Shown here one piece after another: positions 50,189 through 59,313 of a DNA stretch of 64,000 nucleotides. Position 1 is the stretch's first letter, and the number at the start of each line of letters is the position of its first letter. Below the pieces are notes generated by a model. That model saw only the letters and a list, made by a program, of their open reading frames with translations, had not been told where the DNA came from and searched no databases. The translations under genes and the position numbers were made by a program. Source of the DNA: Streptomyces filipinensis (lineage in GTDB: Bacteria; Actinomycetota; Actinomycetes; Streptomycetales; Streptomycetaceae); the NCBI RefSeq assembly GCF_014649495.1, contig NZ_BMTD01000013.1, forward strand, positions 182,873 to 246,872, in the 5' to 3' direction.

Positions 50189-50342
50189 GCGCGGAACGGG
50201 CCGCCTGAGCGCCGGTGCGCCCCTGGCCGAATCCCTGGCCCCGGGGCGGCTTCGGCGGTGAATGGCCGACAGCGGCGGCGCGGTCGAGCGGTCGAGCTGG
50301 TAGCTCCTAGGAGGGACAGCGGACGCCGGCGGAAGGAAGGCC

Positions 50343-50900
50343 ATGGCCATCGGGGACGGAACCAGGGCCGACGCCGCGCCGCCGGACCTTCGGCTGCCCG
50401 GGATCGTGCTGGGGGTGGGGCTGGGCGGGTTCGTCGACGGCATCCTGCTGCATCAGCTCCTGCAGTGGCACCACATGCTCACCAGCACCAACCACGACCG
50501 CATCGGGGTGAAGTACTACGACCCGCACACCGTCTCCGGGCTGGAGATGAACACCGTGTGGGACGGCGTCTTCCACGCCGTGTGCTGGCTCGCGGTGCTC
50601 ACCGGTCTCGCGTTGCTCTACGCGCGGGTGACGACCGGCAGGCGCGGGGTGTGGGCCTCGCGGGTCCTGTGGGGGTGGATTCTGGCCGGTTGGGGCATCT
50701 TCAACCTCGTCGAAGGCATTCTGGACCACCAGATCCTGGGCATCCACCACGTGCACGGCGGGCCGCACCAGCTCTGGTGGGACATGGGCTTCCTCGCCCT
50801 GGGAGCGCTGCTGGTCGCCGGCGGCCTGCTCCTCCAGCGGGGTGCACGGCCCCACGAGCCGCAGGCGGCCGGCACCGGGCGGGCGGGACGGGTGCGCTGA
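50343..50900 (+). CDS. DUF2243 membrane protein
   Basis: A 185-residue protein from ATG 50343, after GGAAGG. Helices at about 18-40, 72-95, 105-130 and 140-160. GIVLGVGLGGFVDGILLHQLLQWHHML (about 20-46) is the signature of DUF2243, whose His residues (LLHQLLQWHHM, and later LEGILDHQILGIHHVHGGPH) cluster near the membrane face and may bind metal or heme. It overlaps the following CtaG-like gene by one base (TGATG), so the two are translated together. The family is of unknown function but commonly neighbours cytochrome oxidase assembly genes. Confidence 0.85.
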   Translation: MAIGDGTRADAAPPDLRLPGIVLGVGLGGFVDGILLHQLLQWHHMLTSTNHDRIGVKYYDPHTVSGLEMNTVWDGVFHAVCWLAVLTGLALLYARVTTGRRGVWASRVLWGWILAGWGIFNLVEGILDHQILGIHHVHGGPHQLWWDMGFLALGALLVAGGLLLQRGARPHEPQAAGTGRAGRVR

Positions 50901-51721
50901 TGGGCCATGACAGCGGCCCCATGCATCACCCGGAGGGCGGCGGCGCGTGGCAGGTCCTGCTGCCGTTGCCGGGCCTGCTGGTGTGCGCCGTCCTCCATCT
51001 CTGCCTGGTCCGCCGGGCGCGGCGCCGCAACCCCGCACGGGGCTGGAGCTCCTGGCGCAGCGTCAGCTTCGGCGTCGGTCTCGCCCTGGCGGCCGTCGCC
51101 CTGCTGCCGCCCCTCGCGCCCCTGGCCCACAACGACTTCCGCGGTCACATGGCCCAGCACCTGCTCATCGGCATGTACGCACCGCTCGTCCTCGTGCTCG
51201 GCGCCCCGGTGACGCTCCTGCTGCGTGCCCTGCCGGCACCGCACGCCCGCGCTCTCACCCTGGTGCTGCACAGCCGTCCGGCCCGTCTCCTCACCCATCC
51301 GGTCATGGCCCTGCTGCTGTCCACCGGCAGTCTCGCGGTCCTGTACTTCACACCGCTCTACAACACCGCCATGGCCCATCCGGCCGGGCACTGGCTGCTG
51401 CACGCGCACTTCCTGCTGTCCGGCTGCCTGTTCGCCCATGCCATCGCCGGGCCGGACCCCGCCCCGGGCCGTCCCGGCGTACGGGCCCGGCTGGTCTGCC
51501 TCGGCTGTGCCATCGCCGTGCACGCGGTCGTCGCGCAGCTGATGTACGGCGGCTTCTGGGTCGACATCCACGCTCCCGTCCCCCAGGTGCGGGGCGGCGC
51601 GGAGATCATGTACTACGGCGGTGACATCGCCGAGCTCCTCCTCGCCGCGGCCCTCGTCGCCACCTGGCGCCCGGACCGGGCACCGCGGCCGCCCTTGGCC
51701 TACGCTACGGTGCGGAACTGA
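50900..51721 (+). CDS. Cytochrome c oxidase assembly protein (CtaG/Caa3_CtaG-like)
   Basis: A 273-residue membrane protein from ATG 50900 (TGATG overlap with DUF2243). About seven helices. The typical motif FRGHMAQHLLIGMYAPLVLVLGAPVTLL (about 79-106) has His-x-x-x-His of the Caa3_CtaG family, and HPAGHWLLHAHFLLSGCLFAHAI (about 159-182) has a second pair. This family helps load copper into the CuB centre of heme-copper oxidases, although copies in small gene pairs may have other roles. No oxidase subunits are nearby. Confidence 0.82.
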   Translation: MGHDSGPMHHPEGGGAWQVLLPLPGLLVCAVLHLCLVRRARRRNPARGWSSWRSVSFGVGLALAAVALLPPLAPLAHNDFRGHMAQHLLIGMYAPLVLVLGAPVTLLLRALPAPHARALTLVLHSRPARLLTHPVMALLLSTGSLAVLYFTPLYNTAMAHPAGHWLLHAHFLLSGCLFAHAIAGPDPAPGRPGVRARLVCLGCAIAVHAVVAQLMYGGFWVDIHAPVPQVRGGAEIMYYGGDIAELLLAAALVATWRPDRAPRPPLAYATVRN

Positions 51722-51917
51722 CGGACCACCCCGGCGGCGGCACCCCCGGGATGCCGGCGGACCGCGGGCGGCCCCTCCCCCGGCCCAGGCCAGTCCGCCG
51801 GGCCCCGGGAGAACCGCACACTGCTGAAGGGCGGCTCGGACCGGCGGCGGACGGTCAAGGCGCCGTACGCCGCCCGGTGCGCGTACGGCACGGCCGGCGT
51901 GCCTCGCAGCGTGCCGG

Positions 51918-52253
51918 TCACTCCGGGTGGGCCACCGCGTCCCTCTGCAGTTGCACGGCCGCCAGCAGGCTCAGCGCGGGCTCCGCCTGGCGCAGCGCCT
52001 TCACCGCCGCGACCGATTCGATGGCCCCCGTGAACCCGACGGCCTCCAGCCGGGAACGGACCCAGCGGGCGCGCAGCTGGGTGTCCGTGGCGGCGGCCGT
52101 GGCCTCGACGAGGGCGGCGGCCCGCTCCAGGCCCGGGCGCTCTTCCGCGGACGCCTCGGTCAGCGCCTGGCGCAGGGTGGCCGCGACCAGGTCGGAGTCG
52201 CGGATGAGCAGTACGGCGTCGTGCTTCTTGGTCAGCCCCGTGAATGCCTTCAT
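51918..52253 (-). CDS. Hypothetical protein, 111 aa
   Basis: From ATG 52253; upstream GTG starts are possible, none with strong ribosome sites. It is almost wholly helical and Ala-rich: AFTGLTKKHDAVLLIRDSDLV, ALTEASAEERPGLERAAALVEATAAATDTQLRARW (broken), and ESVAAVKALRQAEPALSLL. Charged residues in heptad-like spacing suggest a small bundle. It has no signal peptide or membrane segment. I do not recognise the family. It is convergent with the CtaG-like gene with 196 bases between, where I see nothing else. Confidence 0.55.
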   Translation of the reverse strand: MKAFTGLTKKHDAVLLIRDSDLVAATLRQALTEASAEERPGLERAAALVEATAAATDTQLRARWVRSRLEAVGFTGAIESVAAVKALRQAEPALSLLAAVQLQRDAVAHPE

Positions 52254-52444
52254 GTTGATCACTGTGCCTGTCACCTGCCCGGTCCGCCAAACCACTTGAG
52301 GAACCTCAGAGGCAGCGGCTCTCCGCGGCGCCGCCGGGTGCCGCCTGCCCGGGTGCCGCCCCGCCTCCACCGAGTGGGTGCCTTCCGGCCGGACGGACGG
52401 TGTCCTGCCGCGGCAGAGCGCACCGGGCTTCTAGCCTCGGCGGC

Positions 52445-53188
52445 ATGCTGGGGCTTCCTGATCACGTCCGTGCCTGCCTGTTCGACCTCGACGGGGTGCT
52501 CACCCAGACCGCGAAAGTGCACGCGGCCGCCTGGAAGGAGATGTTCGACGGCTACCTCCGCGAGCGCGCGAGCCGTGAGGGCAGCGCGTTCGTGCCCTTC
52601 GACGCGGTCGAGGACTACGACGCGTACGTGGACGGGCGCCCCCGTGAGGACGGCGTGCGCACCTTCCTCGCGGCGCGCGGGGTGCACCTGCCCGAGGGGT
52701 CGCCGGACGACCCGCCGGAGGCGGAGACCGTGAACGGACTGGGCAACCGGAAGAACAACCTGGTGCTGCGGCGGATCCGCGAGGACGGGGTGCAACCCTA
52801 CGAGGGCTCGGTGCGTTTCGTACACGCGGTGCGGGAAGCCGGTCTGCGCTGTGCGGTGGTCTCGTCCAGTGCGAACTGCCGGGACGTCCTGGTCGCGGCC
52901 GGGATCGAGGACCTCTTCGACGAGCGGATCGACGGAGTGGTGGCGCACCAGCGTCATCTGCGCGGCAAGCCCGCCCCGGACACCTTCCTGGAGGCGGCCC
53001 GCGGGCTGGGCACGGGGCCGGACGAGGCGGCCGTGTTCGAAGACGCCCTGGCCGGCGTCGAGGCGGGCCGGGCGGGCCGGTTCGGCGTGGTCGTGGGGGT
53101 CGACCGGGTGGGCCAGGCGGAGCAACTGCGGGCGCACGGGGCGGACGTGGTGGGCCGGGACCTGGCGGAACTGCTGGAGTCGCGGTGA
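52445..53188 (+). CDS. HAD hydrolase, beta-phosphoglucomutase type
   Basis: A 247-residue enzyme from ATG 52445. ACLFDLDGVLTQTAKVHAAAW carries the catalytic Asp14 and Asp16 (DxDGVxxxT), followed by a cap (about 30-90) with NGLGNRKNNLVLRRI. CAVVSSSANCRDVL gives HAD motif II, GKPAPDTFLEAA motif III, and VFEDALAGVEAGRAG motif IV. This fits beta-phosphoglucomutase, which interconverts beta-glucose 1-phosphate and glucose 6-phosphate. Its stop overlaps the GH65 gene start (GTGA), so the phosphorylase produces beta-glucose 1-phosphate for this enzyme. Confidence 0.9.
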   Translation: MLGLPDHVRACLFDLDGVLTQTAKVHAAAWKEMFDGYLRERASREGSAFVPFDAVEDYDAYVDGRPREDGVRTFLAARGVHLPEGSPDDPPEAETVNGLGNRKNNLVLRRIREDGVQPYEGSVRFVHAVREAGLRCAVVSSSANCRDVLVAAGIEDLFDERIDGVVAHQRHLRGKPAPDTFLEAARGLGTGPDEAAVFEDALAGVEAGRAGRFGVVVGVDRVGQAEQLRAHGADVVGRDLAELLESR

Positions 53189-55581
53189 TCACCCATCCCA
53201 GCTTCACGGTCGAGCCGTGGTGCCTGCGCGAGACCGAGCTGAATCTCGATGTGCTCGCCCAGAGCGAATCGGTGTTCGCGCTGTCCAACGGGCACGTCGG
53301 GTGGCGCGGGAACCTCGACGAGGGAGAGCCGCACGGACTGCCCGGCGCCTACCTCAACGGCGTCTACGAGATGCATCCGCTGCCGTACGCGGAAGCGGGC
53401 TACGGGTATCCCGAGTCCGGCCAGACGATGATCAACGTCACCGACGGCAAGATCATCCGGCTGCTCGTCGACGACCACCCGTGCGATCTGCGGTACGGCC
53501 GGCTGCTGGCGCACGAGCGGGTTCTGGACTTCCGCTCCGGTCTGGTCACCCGGACCGCGCGGTGGACCTCGCCCGGCGGGCGTACGGTCCGGATCACGTC
53601 ACGCCGGCTCGTGTCCTTCACCCAGCGGGCGGTGGCCGCGGTGGTGTACGAGGTGGAGCCGGTCGACGGACCGACCACGGTGGCCGTGCAGTCCGAACTC
53701 GTCGCCAACGAACAGCTGCCCCGTTTCGCGGGCGACCCGCGTGTCGCCGCGGCGACCGAGTCCCCGCTGCGGCCCGAGGAGCACTTCGCACAGGACACCC
53801 GGCTGCGCCTCGTGCACCGCACCGACCGCAGTGCGCTGCGGGTGGGAGCGGCGGCCGACCATCTGATCGAGGGGCCCGGGAGCACGAGCTGGACGGCGCA
53901 GAGCGAGCCCGACGTCAGCCGGCTGACAGTGACCGCGGACCTGGAGCCCGGACAGCCGCTGCGGCTGGTCAAGTTCGTGGCCTACGGCTGGTCCGGGGAG
54001 CGTTCGCTGCCGGCCGTGCACGATCAGGTGGACGGGGCGGTGGCGGCCGCGGTCAGCACCGGCTGGGACGGACTGGTCGCGGCCCAGCGGGCGTACCTTG
54101 ACCGCTTCTGGGACGGCGCGGACGTCGTGGTGGAGGGCGACGCGCAGATCCAGCAGGCGGTGCGGTTCGCCCTCTTCCATGTGCTCCAGGCGGCGGCCCG
54201 CGGCGAGAACCGGGCGATTCCCGCGAAGGGCCTGACCGGCACCGGGTACGACGGCCACTCCTTCTGGGACACCGAGTCCTATGTGCTGCCGGTGCTGACG
54301 TTCACCGCGCCGGAAGCCGTCGCGTCGGCCCTGCGATGGCGGCACCGGACGCTGCCGGCGGCACGGGAGCGCGCGCGTCAACTGGGGCTGTCGGGGGCGA
54401 CGTTCCCCTGGCGGACCATCGACGGCGCGGAGTGCTCCGCCTACTGGCCCGCGGGGACGGCCGCCTTCCACGTCAACGCCGACATCGCCGCGGCCGTCGT
54501 ACGGTACGTCATGGTGACCGGAGACGAGGACTTCGAGCGCGCCGAGGGGCTCGACCTGCTCGTGGAGACCGCCCGGCTGTGGCGCTCCCTCGGTCACCAC
54601 GACGCGGAGGGCGTCTTCCACATCGACGGGGTCACCGGCCCCGACGAGTACAGCGCCTTCGCCCGGGACAACCTGTACACCAACCTGATGGCCCGGCAGA
54701 ACATGCTCGCCGCGGCGGACGCGGCGGTCCGCCACCGGGACCGCGCCACGGAACTCGGTGTCGACGACGAGGAGGCCGCGGTGTGGCGGGACGCCGCGGC
54801 CCGCATGGCGGTGCCCTACAACGACGCTCTCGGCGTCCACGAACAGTCGGCCGGTTTCACGACCTTCCAGCGCTGGGACTTCGAGGCGACCCCGCCCGAG
54901 AACTACCCGCTGCTGCTGCACTACCCCTACTTCGACCTCTACCGCAAGCAGGTGCTGAAACAGGCCGACCTGGTACTGGCGATGCTGGAGTGCCCGCACG
55001 CCTTCACCGACGAGGAGAAGGCACGCAACTTCGCCTACTACGACGCGCTGACCGTCCGCGACTCCTCCCTCTCGGCGTGCTCCCAGGCGGTACTCGCCGC
55101 CGAGACCGGGCATCTGCGACTGGCCTACGCCTACCTCGGCGAGGCCGCGCTGATGGACCTGGACGACCTTGAGCACAACACCCGCGACGGACTGCACATC
55201 GCCTCCCTCGCCGGAACCTGGATCGCCGTGGTCGTGGGCTTCGGGGGGATGCGCCGTCACCTCGGCGAGGACGGAAAGCCGGACCAGCTGGCGTTCACAC
55301 CACGCCTGCCGGAAGCCCTGTCCCGGGTGGCGTTCACCGTGCTGGTGCGCGGACGCAGACTGAAGGTGGACATCGGCCCGGCCCATGCGCGTTACCAGCT
55401 GGTGGCAGGCGACCCGCTGGTCGTGCTGCACCACGGGCAGCCGACGACCGTCACCGGCGACGAGCCGGTGGTCCGCCCGATGCCCCCCGTGCCCCCGCGC
55501 CCCGAGCCGCAACAGCCGCCGGGCCGCCACCCGGTGCGCCTGCCCGCCGACGAGGGCTCCCGGACTGAGACACTCGAGTAG
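53185..55581 (+). CDS. Glycoside hydrolase family 65 phosphorylase
   Basis: A 798-residue enzyme from GTG 53185. N-terminal beta-sandwich (about 1-270, FTVEPWCLRETELNLDVLAQ), then the (alpha/alpha)6 barrel (about 300-650). The general acid is Glu488 in VTGPDEYSAFARDNLYTN, and WDTESYVLPVLTF precedes it. GH65 enzymes split maltose, trehalose, kojibiose or nigerose with phosphate to glucose and beta-glucose 1-phosphate. The tightly coupled beta-phosphoglucomutase confirms inverting phosphorolysis. The exact sugar cannot be told from motifs. The last 40 residues are proline-rich and beyond the fold. Confidence 0.9.
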   Translation: MITHPSFTVEPWCLRETELNLDVLAQSESVFALSNGHVGWRGNLDEGEPHGLPGAYLNGVYEMHPLPYAEAGYGYPESGQTMINVTDGKIIRLLVDDHPCDLRYGRLLAHERVLDFRSGLVTRTARWTSPGGRTVRITSRRLVSFTQRAVAAVVYEVEPVDGPTTVAVQSELVANEQLPRFAGDPRVAAATESPLRPEEHFAQDTRLRLVHRTDRSALRVGAAADHLIEGPGSTSWTAQSEPDVSRLTVTADLEPGQPLRLVKFVAYGWSGERSLPAVHDQVDGAVAAAVSTGWDGLVAAQRAYLDRFWDGADVVVEGDAQIQQAVRFALFHVLQAAARGENRAIPAKGLTGTGYDGHSFWDTESYVLPVLTFTAPEAVASALRWRHRTLPAARERARQLGLSGATFPWRTIDGAECSAYWPAGTAAFHVNADIAAAVVRYVMVTGDEDFERAEGLDLLVETARLWRSLGHHDAEGVFHIDGVTGPDEYSAFARDNLYTNLMARQNMLAAADAAVRHRDRATELGVDDEEAAVWRDAAARMAVPYNDALGVHEQSAGFTTFQRWDFEATPPENYPLLLHYPYFDLYRKQVLKQADLVLAMLECPHAFTDEEKARNFAYYDALTVRDSSLSACSQAVLAAETGHLRLAYAYLGEAALMDLDDLEHNTRDGLHIASLAGTWIAVVVGFGGMRRHLGEDGKPDQLAFTPRLPEALSRVAFTVLVRGRRLKVDIGPAHARYQLVAGDPLVVLHHGQPTTVTGDEPVVRPMPPVPPRPEPQQPPGRHPVRLPADEGSRTETLE

Positions 55582-55602
55582 CGCAGCGGGGAACCCGCTG
55601 CG
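55582..55602 (+). terminator. Hairpin after the GH65 gene
   Basis: CGCAGCGGG and CCCGCTGCG form a perfect 9-bp stem with a GAA loop starting at the stop codon; GTA/TAC further extend it. Confidence 0.6.
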
Positions 55603-55650
55603 TACGGCCGCCCTCAGCAGGCGGACAGCGACCGGTACCGGGGGGAAGGC

Positions 55651-56499
55651 GTGACGGACCACGGCGGGCGGCGGCGCATCGATCTGGACGGCGTCCCCGA
55701 GACGCTGCTGTGGAATCTCTACCAGCGGGCCTTCGAGGCACGGCAGCCGCACCCGGTGCTCGACGACCCGAAGGCGATCGAGCTCGTCGAACGCATCGAC
55801 TATCCCTTCGAAGAGACCTTCGGCACGCCTTCCCCGCTCCTCGCCCAGGGACAGGCGCTGCGCGTGCGCACGTTCGACGATGCCGTCAGGGGCTTCCTCC
55901 GGGAGCACCCCCACGGCACGGTCGTCACGCTCGCCGAAGGGCTGGAGACGCAGTTCTGGCGGGTCGACAACGGCCGCGCCCGCTGGCTCTGCGTCGAACT
56001 CCCGGAGACCGCGCGGGTGCGCCGCGCGCTGCTGCCGGACGGGGAACGCCGCCGGACGCTGGCGCAGTCGGCACTGGACCTGTCCTGGCGGGACGAGGTG
56101 GACGCCTCGCAGGGGGTGCTCGTCACCGCCCAGGGCCTGCTGATGTACCTTCAGCCGGCGAAGGTGCGGGATCTGATCGCCGGCTGCGCCGGGGCGTTTC
56201 CCGGCGGGGCCCTGGTCTTCGACGCGGTGCCCCGGTGGTTCGGCGAACGCACCCTGCGCGGCGCGATGAAGACGGCGCAGGGCTATGTGACTCCGCCCAT
56301 GCCCTGGGCGCTGGACGCCGGGGAGCTGGACAAGATCGGCACGGCGCACCCGGCGGTCACCGAGGTCCGTGAGCTGCCGCTGCCCCGCGGGCGCGGCCCG
56401 TACTTCGGCCTCGTGTGGCCGGCGCTGCGCAGGCTGCCGGTCGTGCGGAACATCCGGCCGACGATGACCGTCATGGCCCGCTTCGGCCCGACTCCCTAG
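55651..56499 (+). CDS. Class I SAM-dependent methyltransferase, LCM (leucine carboxyl methyltransferase)-like
   Basis: A 282-residue protein from GTG 55651, with GGGGGAAGG upstream. VVTLAEGLETQFWRVDNGRA (about 88-107) is the modified SAM-binding motif of the LCM/PPM family, with CVELPETARVRRALL following, and GVLVTAQGLLMYLQPAKVRDL (about 155) the post-motif. The family includes O-methyltransferases for polyketides and carboxyls. The N-terminus VPETLLWNLYQRAFEA is typical. It may act on a small metabolite; no neighbouring biosynthetic gene tells which. Confidence 0.85.
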   Translation: MTDHGGRRRIDLDGVPETLLWNLYQRAFEARQPHPVLDDPKAIELVERIDYPFEETFGTPSPLLAQGQALRVRTFDDAVRGFLREHPHGTVVTLAEGLETQFWRVDNGRARWLCVELPETARVRRALLPDGERRRTLAQSALDLSWRDEVDASQGVLVTAQGLLMYLQPAKVRDLIAGCAGAFPGGALVFDAVPRWFGERTLRGAMKTAQGYVTPPMPWALDAGELDKIGTAHPAVTEVRELPLPRGRGPYFGLVWPALRRLPVVRNIRPTMTVMARFGPTP

Positions 56500-56933
56500 C
56501 GAGGCAGCGAACCGGCCGCCGTCCTGTGTGACGGCGCCGGCGCGACGGCGGCCGTCCGCCTCGCTCCCAGCCAGGCGAGGGAGGTGAGGACGAACAACCC
56601 CTCGACGAGCAGGGAGAGCGGTCCGTACGGCGACTCCCAACCGGGTTCGTAGTAGCCGCCGGGCAGACCCACGGTGCGGGACGACAGAAATCCGATGATC
56701 ATGCCGAGGCTGACCACGGATCCGGCCAGCCACGCGGCCGCCGGACGCCTCAGGGTCACCAGTGCCGCGGCCACGACGAGCATGACGGCACTGCCCAGGG
56801 CGAACAGCAAGCCGATGTAGAACTTCACCTCCAGGTGATCGGGAACAAGGAGGCCGTGCAGCACGACGTTGCCGATGGCGCAGCACGCTCCCAGCCCTCT
56901 CAGAGTGACGTCGGTGACGGAGAGGGAGGTCAT
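56496..56933 (-). CDS. Hypothetical 4-helix membrane protein
   Basis: A 145-residue protein from ATG 56933, with GGAGG nearby on the reverse strand. Helices at about 12-32, 37-60, 66-86 and 110-128, with a glycine/tyrosine loop LPGGYYEPGWESPYGP between the last two, probably outside. The C-terminus RTAAVAPAPSHRTAAG is cytoplasmic. I recognise no family. It overlaps the end of the LCM methyltransferase gene by 4 bases (convergent) and is divergent to the permease gene. Confidence 0.6.
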   Translation of the reverse strand: MTSLSVTDVTLRGLGACCAIGNVVLHGLLVPDHLEVKFYIGLLFALGSAVMLVVAAALVTLRRPAAAWLAGSVVSLGMIIGFLSSRTVGLPGGYYEPGWESPYGPLSLLVEGLFVLTSLAWLGARRTAAVAPAPSHRTAAGSLPR

Positions 56934-57084
56934 GATGACTCCAGCCGTTGATATGTGCGCAAGAGACCTACGGGACGAAGGGGTTGCTCCGTTTCGGGAG
57001 GCGGCGCCTCCTGTGAGGGGATACGCAAACGACGTTGGAAAGGATTCCGGGTAACGGACCGCTACGGCGAAGGGTGCGCAAGCC

Positions 57085-58227
57085 ATGCACGCGATCGGGC
57101 ACGCCCTGGCCGTCGCCGGGGCGATGACCTGGGAGATCACCTGGGCCCTCGTCCTCGGCTTCGGCCTGTCCGCCGTCGTACAGGCGGTGGTGCGCCGCGA
57201 GACCGTCGTACGTCTCCTCGGCGACGACCGACCGCGGACCCTGGCCCTGTCCGCGGGGCTCGGCGCGGCCTCGTCGTCCTGCTCCTACGCGGCCGTCGCT
57301 CTGGCCCGCTCGCTGTTCCGCAAGGGCGCGGACTTCACGGCCGCGATGGCCTTCGAGATCGCCTCCACCAACCTGGTGATCGAGCTGGGCGTGATCCTCG
57401 CGCTGCTGATGGGCTGGCAGTTCACCGTGGCGGAGTTCGTCGGCGGACCTCTCATGATCATTCTGCTTGCCGTTCTGTTCCGTCTCCTCCTGCGGCAGCG
57501 ACTTCTGCGCAGCGCCGGGGAGCAGGCCGAACGGGGGCTGGCCGGCTCCATGGAAGGCCACGCGGCCATGGACATGTCGGTGCGGGGCGAAGGCGGTTTC
57601 CTCCGTCGGCTGCTCACCCGAGACGGTTTCACCTCCGTGTCGCACATCTTCGTCATGGAGTGGGCGGCGATCCTGCGCGACCTGGTGGCGGGCCTGCTGA
57701 TCGCGGGGGCGATCGCCGCATGGGTACCGGACGATTTCTGGCGCGCGTTCTTCCTCGCCGACCATCCGCTCGCGGCGAAGCTGATCGGCCCGCTCGTGGG
57801 CCCGCTCGTCGCGATCGCCACCTTCGTGTGCTCGATCGGCAACGTGCCGCTGGCCGTCGTGCTGTGGAAGGGAGGCATCAGCTTCGGCGGCGTGATCGCC
57901 TTCATCTACGCGGACCTGTTGATCCTGCCGATCCTGAACATCTACCGGAAGTACTACGGGGCCCGGATGGCGGCGTTCCTGTTCCTGACCTTCTTCACGG
58001 CGATGGCCCTGGCCGGATACCTCGTCGAGTTCGCCTTCGGGGGCCTGGGTCTCATCCCGGACCAGGCCCGGGCGAGGCTTCCCCAGGAGGGTGTCAGCTG
58101 GAACTACACGACCTGGCTCAACATCGCCTTCCTGCTGCTGGCCGCCGCCTCGCTCGTACGCTTCCTGCGCACCGGTGGCCCGGCCATGCTGCGGATGATG
58201 GGCGGGGCACCCGAGCACGGCGCTTGA
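57085..58227 (+). CDS. Permease, DUF318/ArsP-like
   Basis: A 380-residue membrane protein from ATG 57085. Eight or so helices. Two repeats carry the family motif: SAGLGAASSSCSYAAVALARSLFRKGADF (about 57-85) and FVCSIGNVPLAVVLWKGG (about 250-267), each with a conserved Ser/Cys between small residues, as in the permease family that includes ArsP, which exports methylated or organic arsenicals. Cys in SSCSY and CSIG may bind the metalloid. The gene is directly before the MerR-peroxiredoxin fusion gene, whose promoter overlaps its end. Substrate uncertain. Confidence 0.82.
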   Translation: MHAIGHALAVAGAMTWEITWALVLGFGLSAVVQAVVRRETVVRLLGDDRPRTLALSAGLGAASSSCSYAAVALARSLFRKGADFTAAMAFEIASTNLVIELGVILALLMGWQFTVAEFVGGPLMIILLAVLFRLLLRQRLLRSAGEQAERGLAGSMEGHAAMDMSVRGEGGFLRRLLTRDGFTSVSHIFVMEWAAILRDLVAGLLIAGAIAAWVPDDFWRAFFLADHPLAAKLIGPLVGPLVAIATFVCSIGNVPLAVVLWKGGISFGGVIAFIYADLLILPILNIYRKYYGARMAAFLFLTFFTAMALAGYLVEFAFGGLGLIPDQARARLPQEGVSWNYTTWLNIAFLLLAAASLVRFLRTGGPAMLRMMGGAPEHGA

Positions 58228-58255
58228 CCTTGCCCCCAGGGGCAGGGTTTAGCGT
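58224..58255 (+). promoter_or_regulatory. MerR-type promoter of the MerR-peroxiredoxin gene
   Basis: The -35 TTGACC (58224-58229) and -10 TAGCGT (58250-58255) are separated by 20 bases, longer than usual, as in MerR-activated promoters. In the spacer ACCTTGCCCC-CA-GGGGCAGGGT (58227-58248) forms a near-perfect dyad, the expected MerR-dimer site. The -35 lies in the end of the permease gene. Confidence 0.65.
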
Positions 58256-58274
58256 CAGCAGCGAGGTGAGCGGC

Positions 58275-59231
58275 ATGAAGATCGGTGAACTCGCACGTCA
58301 GGCCGGCGTGACGACGAAAGCGGTGCGGTACTACGAATCGCTGGGCTTGATCACGCCCGAGCGGCTCGCCAACGGCTACCGCGACTACGGCGGCGCCGAC
58401 GTGCGCCTCGTGCGCGAGATCAGGGCCCTCCACCAGCTGGGCATCCCCGTCGAACGGACCCGGCCCTTCCTGGAGTGCCTGGCCGCCGGGAGCCTGCACG
58501 CCGACGACTGCCCCGCCTCGCTGGCCACCTACCGTGAGGCGATCGATGAACTCACCGGGCGCATCGAGGCGCTCAGCGCGCGCCGCGCGACACTGATCGC
58601 CCAGCTGCAGATCGCGGCCCACCGCGGCAGCGGTGTCGTACCGCGCAAGGCGGGCGGAGCGGCAGGCAGCGACTACCTGACCCTGCCCGTGGACCTGCCC
58701 GTCCCCGAGGACGACGGCGCCGCCGCCCACCTGCCCGGCACGCCGATGCCGCCCCTCGCGCTGCCGGACACCGCGGGCAAGACGGTCCGCCTGGACGCAC
58801 TCGGGCCCCGGCGCACGGTGATCTACATCTACCCGCTCACCGGCCGTCCCGGCACCGACCTGCCGGAGGGCTGGAACTCCATCCCGGGCGCCCGCGGCTG
58901 CACCCCCGAAGCGTGCGGTTTCCGCGATCACTTCCAGGACCTCCTCGAAGCCGGTGCCGGCCGCGTGTACGGGCTGTCCAGCCAGGACACCGGCTACCAG
59001 AACGAGGTCGTGGAGCGGCTCGGCCTGCCCTTCGACATGCTCTCCGACCCGGCCCTCGGCCTCGCCGACACCCTGGGCCTGCCCACCTTCGAGGCCGACG
59101 GGGCGCGCCTGTTCAGGCGACTGACCCTCGTCGTCCGCGGCGGCGTGATCGAGCACGCCTTCTACCCGGTCTTCCCACCGGACGAGCACGCCCAGCAGGT
59201 CCTGACCTGGCTGCGCGAGAACCCCCTGTAG
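58275..59231 (+). CDS. MerR regulator fused to a BCP/PrxQ-type peroxiredoxin
   Basis: A 318-residue fusion from ATG 58275, with GAGG 8 bases upstream. Residues 1-70 are a MerR HTH (KIGELARQAGVTTKAVRYYE, then YRDYGGADVRLVREIR), 75-118 the dimer helix (ATYREAIDELTGRIEALSAR). A linker (about 120-150) leads to a thioredoxin-fold redoxin (about 155-318), with a BCP-type motif GCTPEACGFRD: Cys209 and Cys214, five apart as peroxidatic and resolving Cys. Cys68 and Cys79 at the MerR tail add possible redox or metal sites. I infer that peroxide or thiol state alters DNA binding. No frame break at the junction. Confidence 0.88.
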   Translation: MKIGELARQAGVTTKAVRYYESLGLITPERLANGYRDYGGADVRLVREIRALHQLGIPVERTRPFLECLAAGSLHADDCPASLATYREAIDELTGRIEALSARRATLIAQLQIAAHRGSGVVPRKAGGAAGSDYLTLPVDLPVPEDDGAAAHLPGTPMPPLALPDTAGKTVRLDALGPRRTVIYIYPLTGRPGTDLPEGWNSIPGARGCTPEACGFRDHFQDLLEAGAGRVYGLSSQDTGYQNEVVERLGLPFDMLSDPALGLADTLGLPTFEADGARLFRRLTLVVRGGVIEHAFYPVFPPDEHAQQVLTWLRENPL

Positions 59232-59313
59232 GGCGGTGCCGGCGGCCACGGGCCGTCAGACGCCCGCTGAGGCACCCTTCCCCCTTCTCACGATCGCCGA
59301 CGGAGGCCCGACC

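Noticed and set aside
53599..56886. A 1095-residue minus-strand frame opposite GH65 and the methyltransferase
   Set aside because: Lies opposite two clear genes and has no domain pattern.
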